Assembly: GCA_016584495.1 (NCBI GenBank) | Contig: WAID01000009.1 | Coordinates: 1,054,001-1,118,000, forward strand | Length of the DNA: 64,000 nt | Source: Celoporthe dispersa | Lineage: Eukaryota > Ascomycota > Sordariomycetes > Diaporthales > Cryphonectriaceae | Direction of reading: 5' to 3' | Shown: piece after piece, positions 22,388 through 33,977 of the stretch | Layout of the letters: each line of letters opens with the position of its first letter | Numbering within the stretch: the stretch's first letter is position 1 | Translations under genes and position numbers: made by a program | Notes under the pieces: model-generated | What the model was told of the DNA's origin: nothing | Seen by the model: the letters and a program-made list of their open reading frames with translations, nothing else | Database searches by the model: none

Positions 22388-25300
22388 TCATTGTCTTGCT
22401 GTCCCGAAGCAGACTTGCAGTGGTCGAGGCCGTTTGTAGTCGCGATATGCAGGGGGGCTGCCTACTATCTTGGCAGCCAGGGTCTCGCCGCCGGCTTCCC
22501 GACTACTGCCTATGGCGTTCCGACTGAGCTTCCCACCTGCTTCCGCAGGAAAGCCCTTGCCCTTCTGCTCGGGCCTGGGCGCGCCCTGGATGGAGCGCGG
22601 CTCCTTGATAAGAGACGGGTCCAGCCTCGCGGGGATTCTCGAGATGATAGCATGATAGTCACCTGGAAACTTGGACGTCGGCACCGGGACGGACGCCGTC
22701 CTCCAGATGTGGTCGTTGGTGTCACCCAGGAACCCGTTCATCTTGGGCTGCTTGGAAGGCGCATTGAACCCGCTCGATGCCCCGTGGCTTGCCCGGATCG
22801 TCGAGAGCCGAGAGAACCCGGCCGACAGACCGGGTCGTCCTCGGAGCCTTCTTGGCCACCAGGATCTCGTCGAAGAGACGGATGTCCGGGTGGCTGACGG
22901 AGTTGCGTTCCCTCTCGTGTATGAATTCATTAAAAGCTGCCGGGATCACGTTAGCCAGAGCTGTCTCGTCATGCCCGGGGTCTTGTGGGGGCGGCCGGGC
23001 GCGCCAGCTCTCTTCTTACCTTGCGTCTCCCTCATCATGCCGGCGTACTCCTGCTGGTCGTACGGCAAGCTCTTGATAAACCCACTCATGTCGAACGCAT
23101 AGAGCTGGCCGTTCTCCTTCTGCAGCTTGGTGGGCCGGCCCAGATACTTGCGGTATGTGAACAGCAGGCTGGCGAGGCAGCGGACGAATGCGGCTCGGAC
23201 CCTGTCGGGGTGGAAGGCGACAGGGCAGACGAGGCAGACGAAACCCAGGCAGCGGTTATGGACCAGCGTGCCGCAGCCGCGGCACCTGAACAGGCCGTCT
23301 CCCTCGGACCGCTCGTCGCAGATCCCGCACAGGGAGTCGCGCTCCGAGGGGTTCCACTCCATGCAGTGGCCCTCGACCCAGACCGTCGTGTCTGTGTTCT
23401 CGACAGGCTGGACAAGCATGTTCGGCATCACGGTCGAGGCTGCGATCGTCGACTGCGCGTACGAGGACGGGGCATACCCGGCATTGTACGAGGACGAGAG
23501 TCCCCGGAGACGGACGAGATGGACAGGTTGGCCGTGTGCCCGTTGAGGTACGGCAGGCTCGGCCTGTGGACGGGCGGGTGCTGCTCCACGCCGAAGGAGG
23601 AGCTGCGCCGGGGCTTGGTCTCGAAATGGCCGGAGCGCTTCTCCCGGAGCGTGTTGGCCCCGGCGAAACCCGAGTCTGTCCGGGAGACCGGCGTGGTCGG
23701 CATAGGCGGGAAGTTCATCGAGATGGGCGAGACCGAAGACTGCGGGCTGGTCTTACCGGACCGCGCCGTGGCGGGCCTCCCCCTGGAGATCGGGCCGGGC
23801 GTGCGAGAAGGCGTTGAAGATGGGCTTCCGTATGCTCTCCGGCTGGAGCGGCTCGCCAAAGGTGGACGAGTTCTGCGAGACCCATTTGCCCAGGGTGCTG
23901 GGCACGGGCCTCGAGGTGAAGAGCGCCTCGTGCTCGGCCGAGAACGAGTCGTAGGGGAAGGCCTCGATGGCATACGGAGGCGCGCCGGTGGCGACGCCGT
24001 ACCTCAGCTGGTGCGGCGCGGCGATCTGCAGCAGGGAGAGCAGCTTCCTGCGGTGCTGCCGGGGGAGCCGGATCGGCTGCGAGGTGGCGTCGATGGTGTC
24101 CCTGTCGAGGTCCACCAGCACGTAGTCGTCCTCGGGGAGCTCGACGTTGTCGTACCGCCTCTCGATGCCGACTATGTAGGGGCACGGGGCGTCGAGCGCG
24201 GAGAGCAGCCTGGCCGGCAGCACCGGGATGAACACGCTCGCCCACTTCAGCGGGTACATGAGGTTGACGAGGGCGTGGCAGGCCAGGTGCAGCATGGCCG
24301 TGTAGGAGGAGACGAAGATGATGCGCGATTCCGACATGGCGTACTCGAACAGGGCGAGGACGTTCTCCAGGGAGAGGCACCTGAACAGGGCGTAGATGTC
24401 GATGTTCCGCGACCCGGGCAGCTCGTTGGTGGCCTCCTTGCGGGAGTAGAGGCGGAGCTCCCTCAGGCCGAGCTCCACCTGCGTCTTGGAGCTCAGGGGG
24501 CTCAGGGCCTCCACGCAGAGGTTGACGACGTACCGCTCCAGGGGCTGCCAGCGTCCCACCTTTGGCGAGCTCGGTGGCACCCGCAGGATCGCGCCGTCGC
24601 TCATGGGCACGAGGACAGCCCGGAGCCATTCCTTCCAGAAGGAGATCTTGCTCTCGTCCCGGCCCAGGATGCCATACGCGCGGGGTGTCCACAGCCCCGT
24701 CTCGCCCGCCGTCAGCCCGTCGATCTTGGACGCGGCGCCGTGTCTCAGCGGCCGCAGCATGTCGGTCATGAGGCTGATCTTCTCCTCCACCGTGCTGATC
24801 TGGTCGTCGAGGGCGTCTCTGGCGGGCGAGCCGGAGGGGATGGTGGGCAGCTTGGCCAGGAGCTGGGACAGGTTCGCCCGCTCCGCCGCGAGGCGGGCCC
24901 CGAGGCTGGCGGCGAGCTCCCTCTCCTCGTCCGACATGTGCCTCTGCCGCCACGCCTCACACTTCTTCTCGACCTGGTCCGCCACGTCGACGCTGAGCGG
25001 CGTCCATATGATAACGGTGATGCCGTAGATCTTGGAGTTGTCGTCGCTGGTCATGGTGAAGCCGTGCCACGTGGGCCGGGGCCGGTCGTCGGACGAGACG
25101 ATCTGGATGTCATTGGGGAAGGCGAACATGGGTACGTAGTCCGGGAACTTGCCTCTCCGGGCCACCTCGTCGGGGACGTTCTTGGGGTATCTGTCCAGTA
25201 ACCTCGGCTCGAACCGCCTCTTGAGGGGGGTGCATGTTTGGGTCCAGGTTGAGCGGCTCCGGCGGAGGGATGACCGAGTTGTAGTTACTCAGGCGCTTCG

Positions 25301-26201
25301 TGGTCCGGACGGAGGCTGTAGCAGGGCGGCGGCGGCGCGCGCGTGTGTGAGCGAGTAGGTCGTCCCCTGGCCAATGTACCACGTATGTTGGGGGGGGGGG
25401 TGGGGGGAATGGGGGAGGGAGGGAGTGAGGAGGAGGAAGAAAGAGACGTACCTGGTCGCTGCCTCACCGTGGTGGTCTGCCTCTTGACGCTGTTCATGTC
25501 CCTGAAGCTGATCTTCCGCCGGATGCTACCCTTAATACTCCTCAGGGGGCTCATCCTCCCGCTGGCCTCGCCCTCCTCGGCCTTGATCCTCTCCGTCCGG
25601 GGGTTGACCATGGGAGCGCGCGGCTGCAGCTTGGCCCCGGCGCTGAAGCTCAGGTCGTCCAGGAAGTTCTCGCGCTCGGCCGCGAACTTCAGCAGGGCCT
25701 CGTCAAAGTCGAAGTCGGGCAGGCCCGTGAACCCCACACCAGCAGCGGACCCCAGGGCCGGCGGGATGGTGGGGGTGGTGTCGATGGCGGGGGCGTCGGC
25801 GGTGGTGGGCGTGCTGTCGTCGGCGCCGTTGGTGCCGTTGGCGTCGCTGGTGGTGCCATTGGTGCCGTTGTTCACCTGGGAGACCGGCCTGATGGTGGCG
25901 CTGCTCCTGTTGCTCCTGGTGTTCCCGTCGTCCTCCTCGCCTACCGTCTGTATCGAGAAGCGCATGTCGCTGAAGGCCTTGGAGAGGCGGTTCATGGAGC
26001 CCCGGCGGGAGTGGCGGGCGGCATTGTTCTTGGCAGGCGAGCCGGGAGGGATTCGGGCCCCTCATTGTCCTCCCTTGATGGTGTCGTCCAGCTGGAGGGT
26101 GCTGAGGGCCGCGAGTCGACGGGCTCGTTATCATGGTACTCGATTTCTTCTATGCCGGCGATCCAGAAATAGTCGGCAAGCGGGTGTGAGGGTCCATCCA
26201 T
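22388..26201 (-). CDS. DENN-domain protein with C-terminal zinc-binding segment
   Basis: Tripartite DENN (AEX-3) protein; the family acts as guanine-nucleotide exchange factors for Rab GTPases in membrane traffic. Start at 26201 (MDGPSHPLADYFWIAGIEE). Exons 26201-25452, 25315-23020 and 22936-22388. uDENN: FPDYVPMFAFPNDI; core DENN: WLRAVLVPMSDG, LFRCLSLENVLALFEYAMSE, then IIFVSSYTAMLHLACHAL and PYIVGIERRYDNVELPEDDYVLVDLD; a C-rich C1/PHD-like element follows (SLCGICDERSEGDGLFRCRG, CGTLVHNRCLGFVCLVCPVAFH). Five one-base breaks are needed: about 26044-26050 (missing), G6 25225-25230 (extra), C5 23779-23783 (extra), C4 23502-23505 (missing) and about 22832-22857 (extra, no long run). With them the total is 3594 nt, 1198 codons. 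The last break is the least certain; the distal frame (FLGDTNDHIWRTAS...) is clearly coding. Confidence 0.85.
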
Positions 26202-27159
26202 GACACCGGTCTTGTCTTGTCTGGCGCGGTATTCCAAGGTCGGACTGCCTCATGGGGGCATTGGCTGTTCGCGAGGATGTCTTGTTATGCTGAGAGCCCA
26301 GGCTCGTGGGAGCACATGGGAGAGGGGGGGGGGGCAAGGGGCGCGTGTCGAACCTCGCGGTCCGCCGAGAGCAGCTGCTGGTCACCTCGCGGCCTGGCCA
26401 GTCCGAGGCTGGGCTAGGCTGGGGTTCTGTAGCTGCAGTATTCGATCTCCTGCTTGGAGGGGCGACCTGGACATCCTCTTGTCAGACCGAAGATTGTCTC
26501 CAAAATAAGGGGGGGGGGGGTGGAAATCGGCTGAGGACGACCTACAAGTCGGGATTGATTATGTACCTAGAGTGTGTATAGGTTCGGACAGGTTGGCCAG
26601 GGAGGAGGAGGAGGTGGTGGCTCTGGGTCGTGCAGTCCCGCGTCCCTTGTTGCTCTGCAGAGCCGGAGGCAGGTATGGAGATAAGGGTCAGGAACGCAGC
26701 AAGCTGGAGAGCTGTGTGAATCGTATGATGAGGCAGGGCACGAGGAGAACGGCCTGCTGCTGGCTGAGACCTTGAAGAGATAGAGGGAAAGAGAGAGAGA
26801 GAGAGAGGGTAGAGAAACTGACTGCCAACTACAGCTGCGCTGGAGGGAGGGAAAGGGGAAACTAGGGCAGCAGGATAGCCTGGTGGTGGAGAGAGTTCGG
26901 CAGCTCCTCCAACGGTGGTGGGCGAGCGAGCGAGTGTCGGGTTGGGAGGAATTTGACGGCGCGTAGTTCCCGCGTGGCTTGGGACGGACGACGGTGGATG
27001 ATCTTGGTGGGCTCTCTCCTGGTCGGTAGCTCTTCCACCGCAAGGGTCGCCGGCAACGGTGTGAAGGGGGTGGTGGGATGGATTAGGGATTGGGGGGAGG
27101 GGGGAGGGGGGAGGGGGGGAGGGATGACAGAGGCGGCATAGCACTGCTGCATAGCGTGC

Positions 27160-27187
27160 GTGTGTGTGTGTGTGTGTGTATGTGTGT
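27160..27187. repeat. (GT)n microsatellite
   Basis: About 12 GT units, one interrupted, inside the gene-free region. Confidence 0.9.
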
Positions 27188-30164
27188 AACTGCTATGTAC
27201 AGCACTAAAGTATTGCCATGTACAGCGCACTACGATAGTGTGTGTATGGTGAGCATCCCACCAATTTGCCCAGGGTTCCCTTCTGTCTGGGAACCATCCC
27301 GGGTCCTTGTCCCTGTCCCAGCAGGTCCCTGAAGGGCCACGGACAATCAGTGGATGCTACCCCTGTGGAGCACGCCCCAACCCAGTCAGGGCAGCCAGGG
27401 CCAGGTCTCCGCCCGCCTGGACAATGCGCCTTGGGAGGTTCGTATCGGTACATGGCACCTCCAGAAACACCCCACCGCGCAGAGTGAGCACCACAGCGAG
27501 GCCGTGGTGCAGCAGCGAGCTGTTTCTTCTTCTTCTTCTTGTTCCTGTTCGCAAGGACGCGCCGGGACGCCTGGTCTGCCAATTGGGCCACAGCAGGAAG
27601 CCCATCCTGCCATGGACCATCCCTCTTTCCTCCGGGCCGGAGCAGCCCCTACGGATCGCCAGGCCAGGGAGGAGATGAAGAAGAGAGATGGCCAGATGGA
27701 GCAGCAAGCTGCCTTGGGCACAGGCACACACACACTCGACAGTACAGCCGCAGTACTGCTACACAAGAGGTGCGCCTTGGGGCGGGCAGGGTAGACCCCC
27801 ACGACCCGTTCGACCTAGCCGGCCATCTCAGGGGCGTCAGGCCTAAAGCGTCAGGGGGCAAGCCTGCATCTCGATCCCGTCTTCCTCCTGTTCTCTTTGG
27901 GTCACAAAGGCACATCCCGATAAGGAAGAAAGAGAGGATGGAAAGAAAGGAAAAGAAGGAAGAAAAAAAACTTTCCGCACGGCGTATGTAAGATATGTGA
28001 CCCATCGTCTGCTCCTCCTGCTCCTCCTGACACCACCCAACGACGACATTACGAGCCCGTCCGCTGCAGAGTAATCTTCAGTGTATATATAATGGACAAG
28101 TTAAGAAGGACATTTGGGAAGGTTACACGAGATCGTTAACTGTTGAGGCAACGATCTGCACCGCAGCAAAGGGTCTCCCCCCTCCAGTCATTCAAGTTTA
28201 ATATATATATCGTCAGATAGTAGGACCTTCCCTGCAGGCATTACTATGCAGCTCACCACCAAAAAAAGAAAAGAAAAGAAAAAAAAGAAAAGAAAACGAG
28301 GCACAGGATCGTCCGAGCCGACAACCGTCCTGGGCCTCGTTTTTTCCCGACCCTGGTTTTGGAGATCGTATCACCGACGCATCTTCATCCTTTCTGGGTA
28401 CAAAGTATGCTAGGCTTGCATGGGATTCCCATTCTAAATACGTGAACACGAGCCTCACGCGTTTCTCGTACTCTCTCGGTCGATCCTGAAGGCCAAAACA
28501 CGACAGTGCTGATGTGTTCTTGTTTCTCTCACTTACCTGCATACCAAGTACACAGCTCTTCTCTTCTCTTCCTCCCTGTCTTTTCTCCCCTTCCTCTTCC
28601 TCCCCCTTTCTTTATTTTTCCTTTTTCTCTTCTCACCACCCCTTCTTTTCAGCAACCTCCTAGAGAATGCTGCAAAGAGAGAGAGAGACGGATAAAATAA
28701 AATAAAATAAAACACCCCTCCAAAAAAAAAAAAACGGTTGCTTGTATTATTGTTCCCGGAAACGGCAACGCGTCGGCGGGTTGACGAACACGCCAGCACT
28801 ACCCGGGATCGCAGCACGCCTTCTGGCCCTCCTCTCTCTCTCTCGCGCTCTCTTTTCTCGATCCAACGCCCGATGCAGTCCACCAAGGATTCCATCCTCC
28901 GTGCCCCGTGTCCACCTCGTACGTACATAGTACTTTAATGTAGGGGTGAGCCACCAACCTAAAGGAGCCAATGGCTTTATTGGGTAGCTCTGGGTGGCAG
29001 GGTGGTAGTGATGGTTTGCCCTTCCACACGGTCGCGGTCCGTAGTACGAAGGCCTAAACGCGCCGCGCCCGTGTTTTTTTTTTGTTTGGTTTTTTTGGTC
29101 TTCTTCTCTTTCTTTCGCTCTTCCATACCAACACAACAAGATTGGTCGAGGTACCATAGCACAAGAAACCTAAACTGGACGGGGTGACCTAAGTGGCGTG
29201 GCGTGGCGTCGACGAGGAACGGGCGGATGTGGATGGTCTGGCCGTGGGATGGCTTGTGACTGTCGTAAGTATTACGGTTGTGCCCTTTTGGGCGGGCCAC
29301 ATGGCAGGCCAGGCCAGGCCGTCCTCTTTTTTTCTTTCTTTCCTTTTTTTTGGCCCTTCGTTTCATATGCACGCAATCCGCCTTCAACCTCCGATCCCGT
29401 CGTGTGTGGTAGTACCACATTAAGGTAGCAGTACTACTACTACTAATACTACTGTGTACAGTGCATGGTAGTAATCACAATAGTACTAGCTAGTACAGCG
29501 CACTATGAGATCCGTAGAGGGGAAAGAAAGAAATAAAAAGAAAATGAGACCGGAAGAGAAGGGAAGAAAAAAAAGACTCGAGTTTCTGAGCTCCCACGTA
29601 TTGAGTGAGATATCCCCTCCCCCCCAACCCCCTGGAAGACCTGGGCCCCAAGCCATAGCGCCAGATTCCAACGTCAACGTTCCCGTAAGGTTCCCGCGCT
29701 AGCCTCAGGGGTAACATCGCGTGTGTCGTAGGAAAAAAGAATTGAGAAGGGGAAAGAAAAAGGAAAGGAAGACGAGGAAAGGAGAAAAAAAAGAGAAAAA
29801 AAAGGAGTCCTGCGCCATCTATCCGTGACCTGTCTCTGTCTCTCGGGGTAAAAGGAAAAAGTATAATGTACCATAGTAGTCGACACACTCACACGCCATT
29901 ACGAGACCTCCCCCACCCCCCCTTCTTCTCCATAAGCATCCACAAGCCACGGCGTGCTCGTGGCCCCAGAGGTCCAGACCCTCGCAGGGTAGCAGGAAGA
30001 GGAAGAGGTTGGTGGTAATGGCTAGTATGTAGTAAGTACTGTAGTATTGCTATTTCTGTTCCCTACCCGCCGCCCCAGGTCATTCATTCCCTCCCGTCCA
30101 ACTGCCGCTTCCCACCTCCAGCCAACCAGCATATACCACACAAGCCACACACCCACCATGCTAC

Positions 30165-30193
30165 CGTAGTAGTAGTAGTTGTAGTAGTAGTAT
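30165..30193. repeat. (GTA)n triplet cluster
   Basis: Nine or so GTA/TAG-type triplets; one of four similar clusters spread over 29.4-32.6 kb. Confidence 0.85.
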
Positions 30194-32663
30194 GGTCGTA
30201 TCTCTCCTGAGTCCCCAGGATACCGTCAGGACGCGTCCTATCGAGTGAGAGAGAAAGAAAGAAAGAAGAAAAAAAGAAAAAAGAAAAAAAAAAGGTAGCC
30301 ATCTCCGCCTGTGGAGACTCGTTGACCAACCAGTCTAGTCCAACCTTTTCTTTCTTTTTTCACGATGGCTTTTTAATAAATTTCTCTTCATTTCTCTCTT
30401 TTCTCGGTGGGCAAAAAAGCCTGCCAACGAGCCACTCCAGCTGCGAGGACACCAGGAAGTTACCATCGCATCACATGCGGCTCAAGCGAGCAAACGATCT
30501 CGCGAATCTAACCAGTCCTGGCCCACAAACAAGAAAATAAAGTTTGCAAAAAAAAAAAGAAAAGAAGAGAAGAGAAAAAGAAGGTCGCTTCAGGGAGCAC
30601 GGCCGTCTGCGACAAGGCCCCCCCCTCCCCCCTCAGCCCAAGCAGATGCGTGGCAAGCCAAGGAGGCATCCAGATATGAGAGAAAGTTTTCGGGCGGTGG
30701 ATCAGTGTGTACGTGCGTGCGCCCGTTGCTGCCAGGGATGGTCGGATGGGCGGATGGGCTGAGGGAGGAAGCTCGTGATGAGGACAAGCAGTGGTGGGAC
30801 CGCGGCTGGCCACTGGCTGCCTGGGCCGAGGGACAGAAAAGCCATCTCGTACGCACTCATGTACATTGCAAGTACCTCCCTCAACAAATGGTCTACAGCC
30901 GTCAAGAATAGAGTTACAGTAGCCAAAGTAGCCTTGCTCGTCCCGCCGGAAGCCTCGAGACAAGCGCCAGACGAGGCGAGCTGCATTCCTCCAGGTCGCA
31001 TACGGGAAAGAGAGGAGAGAAAGAAAGAAAGAAGGAAAAAAAACATAGAATAGGTGGAGGCTCCGCCGGCAGCACATCCGGTCTGCCTTTTCCGCTGGGC
31101 ACAAGGAATAATAGACAACAAAAAAACAACAACAACAACAACAACAAGCCTCTTCGCTCTCTGTGGCACTGTTTCAGCTGCAGGTGAGCTGCCGGGTCGC
31201 GCATGACAAGACTAGTGGATTTTGGTTGGGCATTTATCACCGACCTTAGGAGCGACGCTCTAGCAGAAGAAGGAAAAAAGGGAGTAAAACAGGAAAAAGA
31301 AAAGGTACAGGCATGCCGAGGTAGGCGGGATTATTTGTGGCCCTATAGGCTGAGGTTGAGCAGTGCAACAGCCACAGTATACATAAGATCCGTATATGCG
31401 AGTGAGAAGGAGGAATAAAAGGGATAGAGAACATTAAAAGAAAAAAAGAGAGAGGGGAAAGAAGAAAACAGAAATGAACGGAAGAAGGGCATATCTCGAT
31501 TATCCCCATCATGCAGGCACGTGCTGTGTACACACAACAGCTGCCCGCTGACCACCTCCAGACCAGGCGGCTCTACTGAACTCGACACGCAGGACAGAGA
31601 GGCCATGCCACATGGATGCTGACGCGATCATCATCATCATCATCATCTAAACAATCATCCCCATGTCCATGTCTGTTCTGAACATCCCAATGTTACACCC
31701 GGAAAAAAAAAAGGAATTCCCCCCCACCCCCTTGTTGCCACACACCACCTGCGCGCCATTGATTATCCCAGAGCGTGCCGCGTCAATATATGTATATATT
31801 ATGCATGGTACTATGTACCACCCCCGGTCTGACGGGCTGGCCTCGTGCAACGGTGAGAAAGGAAAAGGGAAGAAAGAAAGAAAAAAAAAGGAAGATTAGG
31901 ATCGCGGCTCGGCTGCGACCGAGCCTGGCCCTGGTATAGTACGTAGCATGTACCTATATAGGACGACCGTCAGGCCAGGCGCTAGCTAGTAGGCTGCATA
32001 GTAGTCATATCATATCGGTTTTAACTCTATGGCGTGGCGCGACCCAACAGAGGTTGGGCATGTTCTAGACATGTGTGTACATAGTATATGCAGGTGTCCT
32101 AAGCGAGACAGTACTTCCTCCTGCAAGGCCGCAAGGACTAGTATTAATGCCCGACTAGTGGTTGGTATCCCCTCGCTGCTATCTGCGCTAGCACGTTGGG
32201 CACCAGCTGTGCAAGGGCTGCAGGTCCTCTTTCCCCAAGTGCCACGAGACCAGAGCAGACCAGATGGATGGATGGGTGAGGGTGCATCTCGACCTATCCG
32301 GGATCACATTTGGATTGTGTGTCTGATCTTCCCTAGCAAACTCTGGCTATAGCTGTAGAAATCATCGTCAAACCAACCAGTACAGTCCGTCGAAACGCGG
32401 CGCCTGAAAAAGCAGTGCAACTCCTTGGGGGTAATTGTTTCCTTTTTTCCCGCCGTAGCCAGGACGCAAACCATTCGTGACCGCTTCCAAACGCCTGGGT
32501 GAATGCAGTAGTAGTAGTACCCAGCCGTTTCGTGATTCATCATCGTAATCGCCAGTCAGACCGAGGACCTTGTCTGTGTTCGTCAGGCCCGGTTTGTAGT
32601 AGTAGTAGTAGCTCCTAGAGGTCTCGACCCGCGTAATTCTCCTTGCATTATCGCCCAACATTC

Positions 32664-33254
32664 TCAAACCGTCCCGCCGCCGTCGGCTCCGCCCCTGGGC
32701 TTCGGCTTCGGGACCTTCTCGTAGGCATTCGGGCTGGGCTTCCTCCTCTTGCCTCTTGAATCACCACCAGGTGGCCTCCGCCCCCTCCCATGGGACCGGC
32801 CTTCCTTGCCCACCCGATCCGCATCCACCGCCCTTCTGGAGGACCCCTCCCCGGCGTCTGAATCCGAATCTGAGGAGGAGGAGCTCGAAGAGGAGTCCGA
32901 CTCGTCGCTGGACTCGCCGGGAGCCGTAGGAGCGTGGTAGATACAGCAGACTACAAGCGGAAACGATGTCAGCCAAGAAAGCCTCGCCCGAGATTTAAAG
33001 AGCAGGAGAGCGGGACGGAATTGCTGGACCGACCGACCTTTTGACGACTTCTTCCCCATCCCCTCGTTATCTACAACGCTCTCGTCCCACTGCACCCGCG
33101 GGCCCTGGCCCCTCGGACCCCGGTCGCCGCGCAGGACCAGAATCGGCTGCGTGTGGCTTTGCGTCTCCGTCTGCGAGCCGGCAGCGGGCTGTGCGGTCCG
33201 TGTCGCCGGTCCTCCTGCGCCGCCAGTTGCGGCTGGCGTTTCTGACTGCACCAT
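32664..33254 (-). CDS. YPI1: Type 1 protein phosphatase inhibitor YPI1 (inhibitor-3 family)
   Basis: Regulator of Glc7/PP1 phosphatase in the nucleus. Exons 33254-33038 and 32950-32664 give 167 aa. Family core: PRVQWDESVVDNEGMGKKSSK, spliced to VCCIYH (K-V join at the exon boundary), where the VQW triplet corresponds to the PP1-docking RVxF-like motif and the CCIYH block is invariant. It is followed by a Ser/Asp run (SSDESDSSSSSSSSDSDSD) and a basic tail with RKPSPNAYEKVPKPK. The intron (33037-32951) is 87 nt, a multiple of three without stop, so the gene also reads as one continuous ORF. The spliced form is preferred because it joins SSK directly to VCCIYH as in the family. The start at 33254 is the first ATG and gives a plausible disordered N-terminus. 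Confidence 0.92.
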   Translation of the reverse strand: MVQSETPAATGGAGGPATRTAQPAAGSQTETQSHTQPILVLRGDRGPRGQGPRVQWDESVVDNEGMGKKSSKGRSVQQFRPALLLFKSRARLSWLTSFPLVVCCIYHAPTAPGESSDESDSSSSSSSSDSDSDAGEGSSRRAVDADRVGKEGRSHGRGRRPPGGDSRGKRRKPSPNAYEKVPKPKPRGGADGGGTV

Positions 33255-33977
33255 CTTCAGCAGCGTGTGTGTGTGTGTGTGTGCGCGCGCGAGCGTGTCT
33301 TGGTTGTTGGGGGTGGGTCAATCTTTTGGTTGATTGTTGGGGAGAGATCGAATTGACTAGGCTGCTCTTGAGGAGAGGCTTCTCCCTGCGCTTGCTGCGT
33401 CTCGCTGGGTGATGTCTAAAGCCTCGCGGCGAGACCGTTTCCCAAATAAAGAGAACCGTCGGGACAGAGCTGTGGCAAGAGCCCAACGCGAATCCAATCA
33501 AACAACCAGACCTTACAGGTCGGAGATTTTCCGCGAATTGATAAGCGCAGAGACAGAGAGAGAGAGAGACAAGAGCCTCACATACACGACAGAGAGAGGC
33601 TGTAACGGTTTGATTCGTTGTGGTGTGACGTTGGATTTCTCACCAAAAAAGCGGCCGGGGGAAGCCGGCCGGCCGGCACCTTTGTTTTGGGCAAATCCTG
33701 GGGCAAGGGACGCTTCCTACCCCTCCACGTCATCCCGCTTGGTCTGTTTGGCGGCTGCCGCGCTAGCTGATTGGGGGTTTTGTGGGGGGAAGGGAGAAGA
33801 AGAAGGGGGGGGTTCGTAGTATTATTGGTAGCCCCAAGGTTCTGTTTTCCGGTGCTGTGCAACATAGGCACGAATAGGTCGGTCAAGAAACCTGCAGAAG
33901 ACAACCAATGACTCTTTACATGGCGAGAAATTACATGGTCCCATGAGGGTGTTATCCTAAAATCATCTCAGCCACAT
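33255..33977. promoter_or_regulatory. YPI1 upstream region / GEP3 3' region
   Basis: 723 bp. It holds a short GT/GC run at 33264-33292, a GA tract at 33550-33570 and G-rich DNA (33784-33812). It must include the YPI1 promoter and the GEP3 3' UTR. No other gene recognised. Confidence 0.5.

Larger units (their letters stand above)
26202..32663. other. 6.4 kb gene-free, microsatellite-rich region
   Basis: Lies upstream of the DENN gene and downstream of YPI1. Despite many short ORFs, none shows family motifs, plausible intron structure or continuity. Contents: poly-G (26510-26520), (GA)n near 26790-26807, G/GGGA tracts (27090-27120), (GT)n 27160-27187, purine tracts (28258-28297, 29730-29800, 30250-30292, 30548-30582), repeated GTA/TAC triplet clusters (29431-29456, 30165-30193, 32508-32520, 32596-32611), (CAA)n at 31120-31146 and (CAT)n at 31628-31648. 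Base use is less GC-rich than in the genes. It may hold the DENN promoter and non-coding transcripts; nothing in the sequence proves this. Confidence 0.6.

Noticed and set aside
27541..27600. tRNA-like box A (TGGCCCAATTGG) on the minus strand
   Set aside because: No matching box B (GGTTCGANTCC type) at the right distance and no cloverleaf arms could be formed by eye.
27205..28005. Long overlapping ORFs on both strands at 27.2-28.0 kb
   Set aside because: Open in several frames at once because of GC-rich DNA with few stops; compositions are low-complexity and no family motif is present.
29430..32612. Triplet clusters as a CRISPR-like or centromeric array
   Set aside because: No constant repeat unit with spacers, and clusters are short microsatellites at irregular distances.
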